64,000 nt of DNA from Epinephelus fuscoguttatus (lineage: Eukaryota > Chordata > Actinopteri > Perciformes > Serranidae). Shown here piece after piece: positions 35,651-46,909 of this stretch (positions are counted from its first letter, which is position 1; every line of letters starts with the position of its first letter). Under the pieces are notes generated by a model. That model saw nothing but the letters and a program-made list of their open reading frames with translations. It made no database searches and had not been told where the DNA came from. Both the position numbers and the translations under genes were made by a program. The stretch is from NCBI RefSeq assembly GCF_011397635.1, contig NC_064760.1, forward strand, positions 30,434,856 to 30,498,855, written 5' to 3'.

Positions 35651-37052
35651 ATGAAGTATGTGTTTGCCCTTGTTGCCCTGCTGCATTTATGCTACAGTTA
35701 CAAGTTAAACAAAACCTTGAACGGGGAGATTACAGAAAGACTGGACACTCTCAACGGCCTCTACAAAAAGAAAGAAGTCAATATCACATCGGTGAGTATG
35801 ATGCATTGATACTACCACATATGCAGCTTGTTGTGACTTTGCCCTTACTATATGTATCTCAATGACTGTTAATGTCATAAACTGGCACTTCAAATATCCC
35901 GTGCTTAATAAATCAATTAAATGAATTTTCTGTCTTTATAGCCAGACATGGTGCGCATACCAGGATCTGAAATGACCTCACACGCGGTAAGTGTTGAATC
36001 TGCTTCTTGAATGTTTTAGACCAGTGGTTGCCAACTGTTGTCCTTAAGGGACTCCTTGTCTGTCACTGAGTAAACGGACGACCTCTGACTATGTGACATA
36101 ATTCAAAGATATTTCATAATATATTTAATGCATAACAATATGAACACAGTAACTACAGGAAGTTTGTGTGAAATTAGCAGTTTGGGTAAATTTTGAGCAG
36201 ATTATTTACTGTGAATTTTTTGCATTAGAGATGAGTGTTCCTAATATTTTATTTTTTATTTCCAGCAATCACACACACTAAACAGGCTTCCTTTTTTGAC
36301 AAATTCAGTGTTTTCTTCTCCCTGACCTTTGGCCATTATTCTATTAGCTCTTTGGTTGTCTTAACTGGGTACTTTTCTAATGCAAGACGAGGCTGTTTAG
36401 CAGAGAGTGAAGGCTCTATGAACAGAGTTTGTGTTCAGCTCTTCACCGTGCCCTTATCCAGTTATATCTTGAATTATAATCTAAACTTCTTCTACTTTAC
36501 AAAAAAAGTGCTAAGATACAGGCCTGCACCTGCTGCATGTTAAAAAGAAAAACACCTTCAAATCAGGAAGGCCTGTGAAGCTTCGGTGACCCCTAGTGGG
36601 GATTGGGACCCCCAGGTTGGGAACCAGGATTCTAGACCAAGCTTTGTTGCTCTTCTTGTCACGTTGAACTCAGTTCACCATGTTCCACTGCTTTGACTTC
36701 ATGGCCCGGTCATTTTTAAATTGCAGTCCTCCTGTGTGAGCGTCTACGTCAGGGAGCTAAAACACCTTCTTGGCAACGTGACGGTGCATAAAGAGAACGA
36801 GCACATTCTCCAGGAACTTGAGGCAAACCTGCAGGCTCTGGACCCACATCAGGAGGTAAGTCAACCAAAAAATGTCTGTATGACTTATTGAAACATACTG
36901 AGCTCAGCAGTGGTGTGAGATGTAATACCGAAATGTCTCTGGTTCTCTTCCAGGCTAACCCCATATGCCAAATGGTGCAGAGAAGGAGTTTGCAACCTTT
37001 TAAAGCCTACGCATTTTTCCTCAGGAAACTAAACCTATCACAGAGAAGATGA
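35651..37052 (+). CDS. Secreted short-chain helical cytokine, il4/13-like, 4 exons, 137 aa
   Basis: Exons are 35651-35791, 35942-35986, 36727-36855 and 36954-37052, all with GT/AG sites and all of length divisible by three (phase-0 introns), the layout of class I short-chain cytokines. The product starts with a signal peptide (MKYVFALVALLHLCYSYKLN). The predicted mature part has two cysteines, Cys65 and Cys110, able to form one disulfide. N-glycosylation sites are NKT (20), NIT (45), NVT (79) and NLS (132). Helices are likely in VYVRELKHLLGNV, ILQELEANLQALD and a last-exon helix LQPFKAYAFFLRKLN. A TATA box, an AU-rich 3' UTR and the four-exon plan fit a cytokine. Position beside faf2 fits my recollection of teleost il4/13B synteny. 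Identity to IL-4/13 is inferred, since sequence similarity in this family is low. Alternatives are other gamma-chain or IL-3/5-type cytokines. Confidence 0.6.
36022..36629. mobile_element. hAT-type MITE in cytokine intron 2
   Basis: The left end CAGTGGTTGCCAACTG and the right end GGTTGGGAACCAGGA are inverted. Near-identical 8-bp flanks TTTTAGAC (36014-36021) and TTCTAGAC (36630-36637) indicate a hAT target duplication with one later change. The interior is noncoding and lacks a transposase. Confidence 0.75.
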
Positions 37053-37187
37053 AAACTCTGGCCTGTTGTTTGCTTCATGCAGGGCTGCTTCAGTTGTCAC
37101 TGATAGGTTGATATGACTGGTGAATGTATTAGATATACTTTTTAATGCAGTTTCTAAATCAGATTTTTTTTTAAAATAGCATCTATG

Positions 37188-37242
37188 TATTTATCATCAC
37201 TATTTATGTCTATTTATTTCACAGCATATTTATTTATTTATA
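37188..37242 (+). promoter_or_regulatory. AU-rich instability element in cytokine 3' UTR
   Basis: Six ATTTA pentamers, three of them overlapping as ATTTATTTATTTA, lie 140-190 bp past the stop codon. Such elements bind TTP/HuR-type proteins and shorten cytokine mRNA life. Confidence 0.85.
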
Positions 37243-37358
37243 TGAGACTGTTTGACAGACATTTTCTATGATGTATTTAGCCTGTTGGATGGTGCAAAGT
37301 AATATTCAAAATGTGAAAAAGGTTATTTCAGTCCAGAAATTTTAATTTGCTATCGTTA

Positions 37359-37364
37359 AATAAA
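37359..37364 (+). terminator. Cytokine gene polyadenylation signal AATAAA
   Basis: AATAAA lies about 310 bp past the stop codon and after the AU-rich element, at the expected place. Confidence 0.7.
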
Positions 37365-37389
37365 TCAACTACTTTCATAATTTGTTCTC

Positions 37390-39110
37390 ACTGAGTATTT
37401 GTAAATCCTTCACTGCTATGTTTTATGAGCCGCTATTTGGGTGTCAACAGAGAAAAGGCACAGCAAGTAAGATTTAATTCAGTCTGTGTAAATTCTTACA
37501 TAATAGAGAGCGCTAAAGTGATTCGCTGTCTCTCTTATCTATTCTACCCACCTGGAGAGCAGTAAGACATGACCCATTTGTATGCCAGCGCACAAAAACA
37601 CACATGGACTCACTTCAACCTGCAGAGATATGCATGACTGATGAATATGCAGGGCCATGTACCCACATGTGCACGCACAAACATGTAGCCACAGCCGCAG
37701 TAGCAGCAGGGAGGGCTGAGGTTTTCTAATATTTTGGGTCCTAAAACAGCTCGTTTTGCTCTCAGCTGTCTTACTCATAGCTCTAGTGTGTTTTGCGGGT
37801 GGCTGGCTACCTGTCAGCCCACATCAGAATAAAAATACTCAGGAGTTTTGTCATGACTTGAATGGCTGCACAGGAGATGCTAAAGCTGTATCAGCAGAAG
37901 TCTCCATGAGCGCATGGTGTGATTGACAGACTGTGCGAAAATGCATCTGCAGTTGAGGTTTGCCTTATCTGCTCTCATCATCTTTGTCACATAAAACTGT
38001 CTGAAGCAAATGACTCAGTGACTCACTGTATTTGTTTGAGAAGGAAAGTTCAGATGAGTAGACAATCAGCATGTTTGATAAACCCTAACTCACAGTAGAT
38101 GCAGCAGCAGCCTCCGTGTGGAGTGAGAGCCTGTGAACAGTGTGTGACACAAGTCAAGAGGAGCAGCAGCTGCACCCTTGAACACAGAAAAGTACCTCAG
38201 CTTGCTTGTCGGTCCCTGGTCTCACCTCTGACCTTTGAACTGTGGATCCTGTCTGGCTGCTGTGTCTTTGATGTCCTCAAAGCAGCACTCAGAAAAAGAC
38301 CATGGAACAAGGGAAGAACATGAGGCCTTTTTACAAAAGAATGAAAACAATAAACACATGACTAATAAGCAGAAAGAGAAAAGGACACTGATATTTTACT
38401 CTTTACTCACAGGCTTTTAGGCCAATTTTAAATGATCTTGAAGGGAGGTGATAAGCAGAGTATTGATACTGAATATCACAATAACAATATTTCAATCAGG
38501 ATAGACTTGTTTTTTTATAGTAAAAAATATTTATCAACATGTGCACATAAGAAAGAAAAATGTGGAAAGTCTTTGGCGATTAGACCCAATAGAGATTGTA
38601 TGATTTGAGGAGGACCCACCCCCGGGGTCTAGACACTGGTGGTGGTAGAGGTGGTGAAGATGAGATGAGAGGACGATGGAGAAGTGCAGATCATCTGGAT
38701 GAGTAGAGGAATGAGCCTTTGTTGAGCTTGTTCTGGACTCTGGATATGATAATTGGAGGTGAACGGGGTGGAAGAGGGAGCGACAATTGCTGCTTAAAAT
38801 GACAGCTGACAACAGCAGGGGAGAGAGCAGATTAAAAATTTTGCAGCAGAATCCTGATTGGCTGGATACAGATCGTGGCAAAGTTTGACTGGATAATTAG
38901 AGGAGTGAACGACCGTATTCAGCTGATTAGGGGAAGCAGTGGGAGTAGGAGGGAGAGAATTGTGAATGGATGAGCACAAAGAAAGTCTTCCTGATTGAAC
39001 TTATGCCGAGCTCCATTACTTAAAGTAAATAAACAGATATTAAAGTGTAATCAGTTCTGCCCATGAGACAACATCTGGGTCTGATAAATAAAGCCAACAC
39101 GTGGCAAAAA
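37390..39110. other. Intergenic between cytokine gene and LINE fragment
   Basis: No conserved coding exon is recognised. ORFs such as that on the minus strand at 38534-38881 are low-complexity (Ser/His-rich) and resemble no family. Confidence 0.5.
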
Positions 39111-39118
39111 CCGCAGTT

Positions 39119-40040
39119 CTATGAATAGCCACTTGAGGCTAGCTCCACAAAGAAAGCACAGAGAAAGTCCTCCTTAGGAGCAAAATTAGCTCCTGGGGGA
39201 CCCCAAGGTGTTCCCAGACCAGATGAGATAATCCCTCCTGCGTGTTCTGGGTCTGCCCCAGGCCGACTACCATTGGGACATGCCTGCAACACCTTCAGCG
39301 GGAGGCGCCTAGGAGGCATCCTGATCAGATGCCCGAACTACCTCAACTGACCCCTTTCGACGAGAAGGAGCAGCGGCTCTAGTCCGAGCTTGCTCCAGAT
39401 GTCTGAGGTCCTCACCCTATCTCTAAGGTAGAGCCCAACCACCCCAGGGAGGAAACTCATTTTGGCCGGTTGAATCTGTGATCCCATTTTTTCAGTCACT
39501 ACCCAGACCTCATGACCATAGGTGAGGGTTGGGACATAGACGGACCAGTAAATCGAAAGCTTTGCCCCTTACCCACAATGGTCCGGCACAGCGCCTGCAT
39601 CACTACAGAAGCCACACCAACTGCCAATCCATGTCACGCTCCATCCTACCCACACTTGTGAACAAGACCCCGAGATACTTGACCTCCCCTGCTTGAGGCA
39701 GTAACTCTCCCCCAACCCAAAGAGGGGACAATCCACCAGCTTCCGGCAGAGAACCGTGGCCTCAGATTTGGATGTGCTGACTCTCATCCCGACCTCTTCA
39801 CACTTGGCTTCAAACTGCCCCAGTGCATGCTGGAGGTCACAGTGTGATGAAGCTAACAGAACTTCATCATCTGCCACAAGCAGAGAAGCAATTCTGAGGT
39901 CCCCAAAACCACACCCCTTTCTCCTCTTGGCTGCACCTCGAGATCCTGTCCGTGAATGTCACAAATAGGGTCAGTGAGAAGGGACAACCCTGGCGGAGGC
40001 CAACACCCATCAAGAACGAGTTTGACTTTACGCCGATGCT
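39119..40040 (-). pseudogene. RTE-like LINE reverse transcriptase fragment (Rex3-like?)
   Basis: The minus strand encodes the end of a reverse transcriptase. From high to low coordinates come GLRQGCPFS (with the QG motif), then ADDEVLLASSHCDLQHALGQ (a degenerate ADD box) and GMRVSTSKSEATVLCRKLVD in one frame near 39877-39730. The C-terminal block IRMPPRRLPLKVLQACPNGS is near 39330-39260. Frames change several times. The 5' part is missing, as usual for LINE insertions. Assignment to the RTE/Rex3 group is by remembered motif. Confidence 0.75.
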
Positions 40041-41035
40041 ATTTCTTTTTTACATAATTTATTTTTTTGTGTGTCATTTTATAAATGTAGTGTTTAATGT
40101 CAGAGTAGTTTATTGGTGCATAATTTGAATTAAGGCTAACAGACAGAGTGAGATATGGTAAGGGAAATGGCACAGGAAAATTAGGCCTATTTTGGGTGAC
40201 ATGCACTGTGTTTTTCTTATTTTATTATCACTCCTTCAGTGTCATGGCTTTGACCCATCTTTTAAATGTTGTATAGGGTGGATGCTTGTGAAGGAAAAGG
40301 GTAAAAGCTGTTTCTTTTCCTCCTGTCAGAACTACTTACATCACTGCAAGGTGACAGCTGGCATGTCACGATTGTTTCTGCATCCCATGATGCTCTGCAT
40401 GCCAGATACCAGCTTGAACTAAATAAAACAACTACGGGCATGCTGTCAGACACTGCTAGGATTCTTCTTCCAAGCAGTGCACGATTTATCGGTCAGACCA
40501 GACAGAAATAATGACTGTTGCTGAAGGTGACATTGGTCTTTGCATGGAAAACTCTGCCACAGGTGGATGAAGAATGAGAGTTTCTGATCTAATCTTCTTT
40601 CTGGGCATAAACCTGTCTTTCATAAACATCTCTATTTAATTCATTATAATCCTGCACAGGAGTAAAAACCTTCACAGGGAGAGTTTAATGTCCCTGCAGC
40701 TTGATTTCCCTCCACAGGCGCAATAGTTCACTTTCTCCATTAGGTGGCCTCAGCGACACACTGGCCACGCACGTTTTGCCCCGTCCTCACTCAATTTTAT
40801 AACCTGCATCTCAATTTAATTAAGATGTTACTTAAGATTTAATCAGGTCAGCTGAAGAGAAAGCATCGCTGCTAACAGGTAAATTTAATGATGTTGTAAA
40901 CCTCTAAAGTCTGCACAAGAGGCCACTGATAAAAAGTCAAGTGTTAAGCACTGTGTCGTGCAATGCATTAAAGGCAGTATAGCGTGATTGGTCGCCAAAG
41001 GGCCAGAGTCACATGCTCTCATTCACTTTCTCTTG
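40041..41035. other. Upstream flank of the D1 receptor gene
   Basis: Noncoding sequence. The 40690-40990 part could hold distal promoter elements. No bounded repeat is seen. Confidence 0.4.
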
Positions 41036-41039
41036 AATG

Positions 41040-41374
41040 AGACAACGTCAGAGCGCCGGTGTGAGGCCGAGCCGCGGGAGCGCACAGTCTCCGGGCTTTG
41101 GCCGCAGACGCAAGCAGAGGCTGCAGCAGGACGCAGCCGGAGCGGCGATGGCTGAGTGACATCTGAGTGTTTGTTGTGTGTGTTATTTATTTATTAACTG
41201 TCAGCGAAGTGGAGCCCGTCGAGGATTTAATGGGACTGTGCTGTGCTCTGGTTTGTGTTTGTGAGACTGTGTGCCCTTTTGGATTGACTTTAAGCTGTTA
41301 AGTTCCCATGAAAGTGACCGGACGTTTATTTTGAAATGTCAACATCAAGCTACAGCTAGCACTGTGAGTAAGAG
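41040..41374 (+). other. Probable D1 receptor noncoding exon 1 / GC-rich promoter
   Basis: A locally GC-rich, CpG-bearing stretch (AGAGCGCCGGTGTGAGGCCGA to about 41150) is followed by a transcript-like segment ending at a strong donor, AAGAG/GTGAGTG at 41374/41375. An alternative donor is ACT/GTGAGT at 41363. D1 receptor genes in mammals have a noncoding first exon (recalled). This is inferred. Confidence 0.45.
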
Positions 41375-41915
41375 GTGAGTGTGATGATGATTAATATCAG
41401 AATAGAAATTTTGGGGCATGCACGTAGGAAGGTGTGACTCTTATTGGTCATGCCTTAATAATAACATTGCGCTCACGGGAAATCCCTTTTTATTCTGTCT
41501 ATTTATTCTGTTTGTAATCGGATCATTTGCACAGTAATGCACAATGCAATCAGCTGTGGCATAGGGGAGATCGGGACTGGTTGTCAAACGTTTTTACTTT
41601 AATTTGGATCCCTTAATAAAAGTATCTTTAATGGATTCTCTTCCAATGTGCAATGGAAGCCGAAAGTGTTAGGTATAGAAATAGAGGGACGTTTCTCTCC
41701 TTACCTTATTCTGCTCAAAAGATATGGACTGTCAAAAACATCTTGTCTGTGACAACATTCCTGATGGTGGCATTAGTAGTCACACACTATGGAGCTGGTT
41801 ATCCTTGTTATTTTAATAGAAGAGAAATAAAACTGGAGATAATCTTAAAAATGAATATGAATTTGATTGAGATATAACAAGCATATAAGCATACAAAGAA
41901 CAATAAATGTGACAA

Positions 41916-43205
41916 CCCAACACATTCTCACTCTGATCACGGACCTTCCACGTCCAGATATGACATGAAAGGTACCCTTTTGGATGTTGATGTTCTGGGA
42001 CGCTGTGTCAAGTTCTGCCTGTTACATGTGTTGTCTTCTTTCAAAATACACTTCCCTTTTCACAGGACATTTATTGTTTACACACTGTCTCTTTCAAAAT
42101 AAATGCACTATATCGGTACAACAACGCGAATTGACTTTTTTCCCTTTGTCAAGTAACACACATGGGTGGGTTTCAGAAAATGGAACAGATTTTGGCTTTA
42201 TAATCTTATAGGATGCGAACACCGCTCTCCCGAGTGAAAGTGGATGTTTGCTGCATTTACTTTCATTCTTGTCCTGCCGTGTTTTCCCCCGATGCCACCG
42301 AGCGCTGTTAAACTGTAACAGCAACTGGCTGCGTATCGGATACCTTTTTTGTCAGTTCTAAGTCACTGCCCAAGCTCCAGATTTTGACTTCGGAGTGAGA
42401 CCGGGTTGGACAACCAACCTCGAAGAGAATGTGATAAGCATTCCCTACTGTTTTATATTTTATTTTATGTATATATTTTAGCAAACACCTAATCTAACAA
42501 CAATTTTTCTATTCATTGTATTCATTACTAACAAGAATGAGAGCCAGTGGTAACTCAACAGATAAACAACTTAGTAGCTAACAAACAATAATAATAAGAA
42601 TGGTATGTGCAATACAAACCCGGTCTCGCTCCGAAATCGTCCAAATCCAGCACTTGGGCAGTGTCTTGTGGCTTCAGACACTGACGAAAAAAGCTGTCCT
42701 TTAATGTTAGCATGATATGTGCCTGGTCGCTGTTATATTTTATCGGCGCTCTGTAGCGTCAGGGGGAAACACAGCAGGACAAGAACCAAAGTTAAGGTGG
42801 CAAAAGTTCAAGTAGGGCGAGTGGCAATGGTGGTGGATGGGTCCAACAAACACCAATTTTCACCTGGGAGGCCAGTGTTCGCATCCTGTAAGATTATAAA
42901 GCCAAACTCTCTTCCATTTTCCTAAACCTAACCACGTGCTGGAGAAAAAAAAAACATCAATTTGCAGTGTTGCACTGATGTGGTACATTAATTAATTTGA
43001 AAGAGACAGTATGTAAACCGTAAATTTCCTGTGAAAACGGAAGTGTATTTTGAAAGAAGACGATGCATGTAACAGGCAGAACTTCACATCCCAGAATGTC
43101 AATATCCAACGCACCCAGGGTACCTTTCACATCGTATCTGGATGTGGAAGGTCCATGACCAAACGTCAATATGTGACGAGGTCGGAGTGAGAATGTGTTG
43201 GCAAT
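41916..43205. mobile_element. 1.3-kb foldback element in D1 receptor 5' intron
   Basis: The ends are inverted: CCAACACATTCTCACTC at about 41917-41935 and GAGTGAGAATGTGTTGG at about 43187-43203. The pairing continues deep inside: GAAAGGTACCCT (about 41969) with AGGGTACCTTTC (about 43118), GTGTTGTCTTCTTTCAAAAT (about 42029) with its complement near 43048, TTTATAATCTTATAGGATGC with CATCCTGTAAGATTATAAAG, and GTCCTGCCGTGTTTTCCCCC with GGGGGAAACACAGCAGGAC. Each arm is about 430-500 bp around a roughly 350-bp loop. No transposase is present. Confidence 0.8.
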
Positions 43206-43776
43206 ATAGCATGTGGTTTTGCCTTTTAATTGTCTCTTACTCCAGGGCTCTCTCCACACACGCAACTCCACCATTTCCCATTTCCATTTAATGAAAAAAA
43301 ATTGCTACCTATAGGAAGACTCACCACTGTGACTAAGAAAAAAACTAAACTTATCTAACTAATCTAAACTGAAGTGCTCCCTTCATACTTCTTAATAGTA
43401 ATAACTGTTATAATGTAAACCCACTGTGTAAAAGCCAGCAGAGAAACACAGATGAGCTGGATGTTAACATTTTGACATGAAAAACATTTGGAAGTCATCT
43501 CACCTCAGTGTTAAGTGTCTCACTCAAAAAATATGCTGGTCGGGGACCTCTGACCAAAATTCTGAAAAATTCAGAACCAACACTTTTTAACAGGGCCCTT
43601 CAGGAAGCAAAATATAATGAATGTGACAACCAACCCTGTTCTCCCCTACTCACGTTAAGAGCTTAAATAAACCTAAAACCAAAATAAAGTATTCTAACCA
43701 ATGTTGCACTTTATGATATTATCTAAACTAATACAGATATATCAAATGCTGTATAATTAATTTGTTTAATCCACAG

Positions 43777-43877
43777 GGCTGCTGATGACCTCAGTAAGCA
43801 GACAGAGGATGCTTAACATCACAGCAGTTTGGGAACCATAAACTGGGCAGACAGAGTCATTCCACTGAGGAATTAAG
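43777..43877 (+). other. Possible second noncoding exon of the D1 receptor gene
   Basis: A polypyrimidine/AG acceptor TTTAATCCACAG/GG at 43776 and a donor TTAAG/GTACC at 43877 bracket 101 bp. The coding exon may then begin at the acceptor ACGTTCAG/GG just before the start codon at 44126. Splice evidence only. Confidence 0.35.
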
Positions 43878-44125
43878 GTACCACTACTTCTTCAGCTCTG
43901 CAGCTCAAATGATGTCAAATCTAATTTACAGAGTCAGGGGCCAAGTGTCCTGCCCAGACAGGGTTTGCCTCAAACATCTCATCCTTTGTCATTTGTCAGA
44001 CGATACAATGGCAAAGATTGTTTGCAAGGCTGAAGCACAGGAGCCTCCTAGCCCTGTGGATATAATGTAGCACAACTCTTCAGCATGACTTAAATGAACT
44101 CCCCCCAACCCCAACACGTTCAGGG

Positions 44126-45244
44126 ATGGATCCCATGAACCTTACAACTGTAATCGACAACGGGTTTTTGGACGAGGCTCCATCGAGCCGTGTCCTAACT
44201 GGCTGTTTCCTCTCGCTGCTCATCCTCACCACCTTGCTGGGAAACATGCTCGTTTGTGCTGCCGTCACCAAGTTTAGACATCTGCGCTCCAAAGTGACCA
44301 ACTTTTTTGTGATCTCGCTGGCCGTGTCAGACCTCTTGGTTGCCATCCTGGTGATGCCGTGGAAAGCGGTGACAGAGATCGCCGGGTTCTGGCCGTTTGG
44401 CTCCTTCTGTGACACCTGGGTGGCTTTTGACATCATGTGCTCCACCGCGTCCATTTTGAACCTTTGTGTGATAAGCCTGGACCGCTACTGGGCCATCTCC
44501 AGCCCCTTTCGCTACGAGAGGAAGATGACACCCAGGGTTGCCTATGTGATGATCAGTGTGGCCTGGACACTGTCTGTGCTAATTTCCTTCATCCCGGTGC
44601 AGCTCAACTGGCACAAGGCCCAAACTAAATCCTACACCCCTCTGACTGGGTCCTCTAGCTCTTCAGGTTTCAATGCTACATCTTACCGCAGCCCAGAGAA
44701 CTGTGACTCAAGCCTGAATAGGACCTACGCCATCTCCACCTCCCTTATAAGCTTTTACATCCCTGTGGCCATCATGGTGGCCACCTACACCCAAATATAC
44801 CGCATTGCCCACAGACAAATCAGGAGGATTTCTGCCCTGGAGCGCGCAGCTGAAAGTGCCAAGAACAGACACGACAGCATGGGCGGAGGCTCCAGCATCG
44901 CAGATTCTGAGAGCTCTTTCAAAATGACGTTCAAGAGGGAAACCAAGGTGCTGAAGACACTGTCAGTAATCATGGGGGTGTTTGTGTGCTGCTGGCTTCC
45001 GTTCTTTATCCTCAACTGCATGGTGCCGTTCTGCGAGCAGTCAAGCAGAGGGGAGGCTTTCCCTTGTATCAGCCCCACCACGTTTGACGTGTTCGTGTGG
45101 TTCGGCTGGGCTAACTCCTCCCTCAACCCCATCATCTATGCCTTCAATGCAGATTTCCGCAAGGCCTTCTCCATCCTGCTGGGCTGCCACAGACTGTATC
45201 CAGGAGGCCACAACATAGAGACAGTCAGTCTAAACAAGAAATGA
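44126..45244 (+). CDS. drd1: Dopamine D1-type receptor, intronless coding region, 372 aa
   Basis: This is a Gs-coupled class A GPCR that binds dopamine and raises cAMP in neurons. Seven membrane segments are clear: about 24-48, 58-80, 96-118, 139-159, 202-224, 274-299 and 319-340. Diagnostic residues are Asp102 (3.32, amine-binding) in [13 protein letters not shown] at 119-121, the fifth-helix [11 protein letters not shown] at 203-213, [10 protein letters not shown] at 288-297, NPIIY at 334-338, and Cys354 as a palmitoylation site. N-glycosylation sites are NLT at 5, NAT at 183 and NRT at 198. The long D1 C-tail is missing: the protein stops soon after [10 protein letters not shown] recall short D1 receptors of similar length (about 363 aa) in goldfish, so this is probably the short teleost form (drd1b-like) rather than a truncation. 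The residue at 5.42 is Thr205, where human D1 has Ser. Confidence 0.93.
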   Translation: MDPMNLTTVIDNGFLDEAPSSRVLTGCFLSLLILTTLLGNMLVCAAVTKFRHLRSKVTNFFVISLAVSDLLVAILVMPWKAVTEIAGFWPFGSFCDTWVAFDIMCSTASILNLCVISLDRYWAISSPFRYERKMTPRVAYVMISVAWTLSVLISFIPVQLNWHKAQTKSYTPLTGSSSSSGFNATSYRSPENCDSSLNRTYAISTSLISFYIPVAIMVATYTQIYRIAHRQIRRISALERAAESAKNRHDSMGGGSSIADSESSFKMTFKRETKVLKTLSVIMGVFVCCWLPFFILNCMVPFCEQSSRGEAFPCISPTTFDVFVWFGWANSSLNPIIYAFNADFRKAFSILLGCHRLYPGGHNIETVSLNKK

Positions 45245-46900
45245 CTCATGACTCTCTCACAGCACTGACTCATCCTTAATGCTAAGAGTCCTAGTTCCTG
45301 TAGAGGCCGGTCTGATCGACTTCAAACGAGGATGCTGCTCTCTGTGCTGACTCGTAGTGTGACTGAAGGATACAGTGACCCTACATGTACCCGTGTTCGC
45401 ATTAGGCGAGTGGCCTGTCCGTGTGCAGACTGTCAGAGTGAGCTCGCTGTGCTCACCGCAATTGCTGCACCGTCTTCAAGTGGAAGATGCTCCTGAAAGA
45501 GGAGTGGGGATTTAGGGATTGAGATTAAGACTCTTCGCTATGGTGCCAGTAAGCTGGGAGCGCAGCGGTGCTGACACGCCCCTGGGATAGATAATCCCAT
45601 GACTGGGCAGCACACACCCTAATGCTGTCAGACACCGCTCTCTTCAATACCATCACACACACGTACACAAACACAAACATTGTCAAAACATGCTCCTCCA
45701 AATTCAGTGTAAATGCAGCACCCAGCATGCACTTTATGACAAAGTACATGACAGCACACAGAAATACTGTTACTCATTACATTAACATCCTGTGCTCTGC
45801 GAGGAGTCCAGCGGTAAAGCGTCAAACCAAATCATGTTTAAGATGAGCATGTAGGTTAAGTACATCCACATGTGATTAAATATTAAAGCAAGAATGAACC
45901 CAGATTTGATTTTACATCTATTAATGTTGTGATTTTAGAAGAAAGTTCTGAGAAGTCGTCTCTTTTGGAGGTGAAAGTACACAGACGTGAAAAATGCAGC
46001 TTGTATCTCACGGCTGGTTCACAATTTATAGCTCATCCAAATGTCAGATCATTGTGACTTTAAACCAAATTTACTCAATAGACACCCCATAAAGTATTTG
46101 TTAGTCGCTTGAAAGTGTTTTATGGATGAGTCTCTCATATGTGTGTCCTGTATTTTTTGCAAACAACAGCTGATGACCTCTTTTAAGGAGAAGACACTGA
46201 CCTAAACAAAGGTGGTGCTTGACCTGTGGTGTCTTTGACTATTGTGACCATGTAGGAGCTGAATGAACTGTCTGAATGTTATGTTTGGATTAATCAATTT
46301 TAATTAGCTCTTTAAAGAGAATTACTAAAGGATAATCTTGCTTTATAACAACATAGGTTTGGCTGTCAGTCCTATAGGTTATGATAACATTGCACTCACA
46401 AATTGCTGACATCTGGGAACACTGATATTCTCATGAGACAAGAGCAGACAGATGATCAAACTAGTTGAAAATCTGCCCACAGATCACTGAAGCCACTATA
46501 TTTGGAGACGAAACCAAAAGTCTGCACGTAATTAGTTTGACTTATTTTGAAAGCAAATAATTTAATCTGAAACTGTGTTGTGGAACAAACACTCATCTGA
46601 TACTTCTGCTGCCTCTCGTGAGCGACAAGCTAATATTACCGTAATGCAGTTGCGTTTTACAAAACTTACATTTATTGTAAGGTGGTGCACTTTAGTGGCA
46701 GTAGAAATTAATATCAGCACAGAGTAGGAAGTGTGGAGATGTGGTATAAAAAAAATTATAAAGCACTGTTGTATAGAGATCGAAGATAAACCCATGGGGG
46801 GATATCTCCGACTTCTTTTACTAACAATGTAGCGTAGTATGCTAGTATGCATTAGCCAAAAGAATAATAGCAGCGTTTGCCTTTTTTCATGTAAATTTGG
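45245..46900. other. D1 receptor 3' UTR and downstream flank
   Basis: Noncoding sequence after the stop codon. No canonical AATAAA was found close by, so the transcript end is not fixed. No mobile element is evident. Confidence 0.4.
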
Positions 46901-46909
46901 CTAAGCTGA

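Noticed and set aside
38534-38979. 115-aa minus-strand ORF, Ser/His-rich
   Set aside because: Low complexity, no motif, no splice context.
43957-44080. Coding continuation upstream of the D1 receptor start
   Set aside because: No conserved receptor sequence precedes the MDPMNLTT start, and an acceptor-like CAG lies right before the ATG.
44080-45135. Minus-strand ORFs of 124 and 116 aa
   Set aside because: They are antisense shadows of the D1 receptor coding exon.
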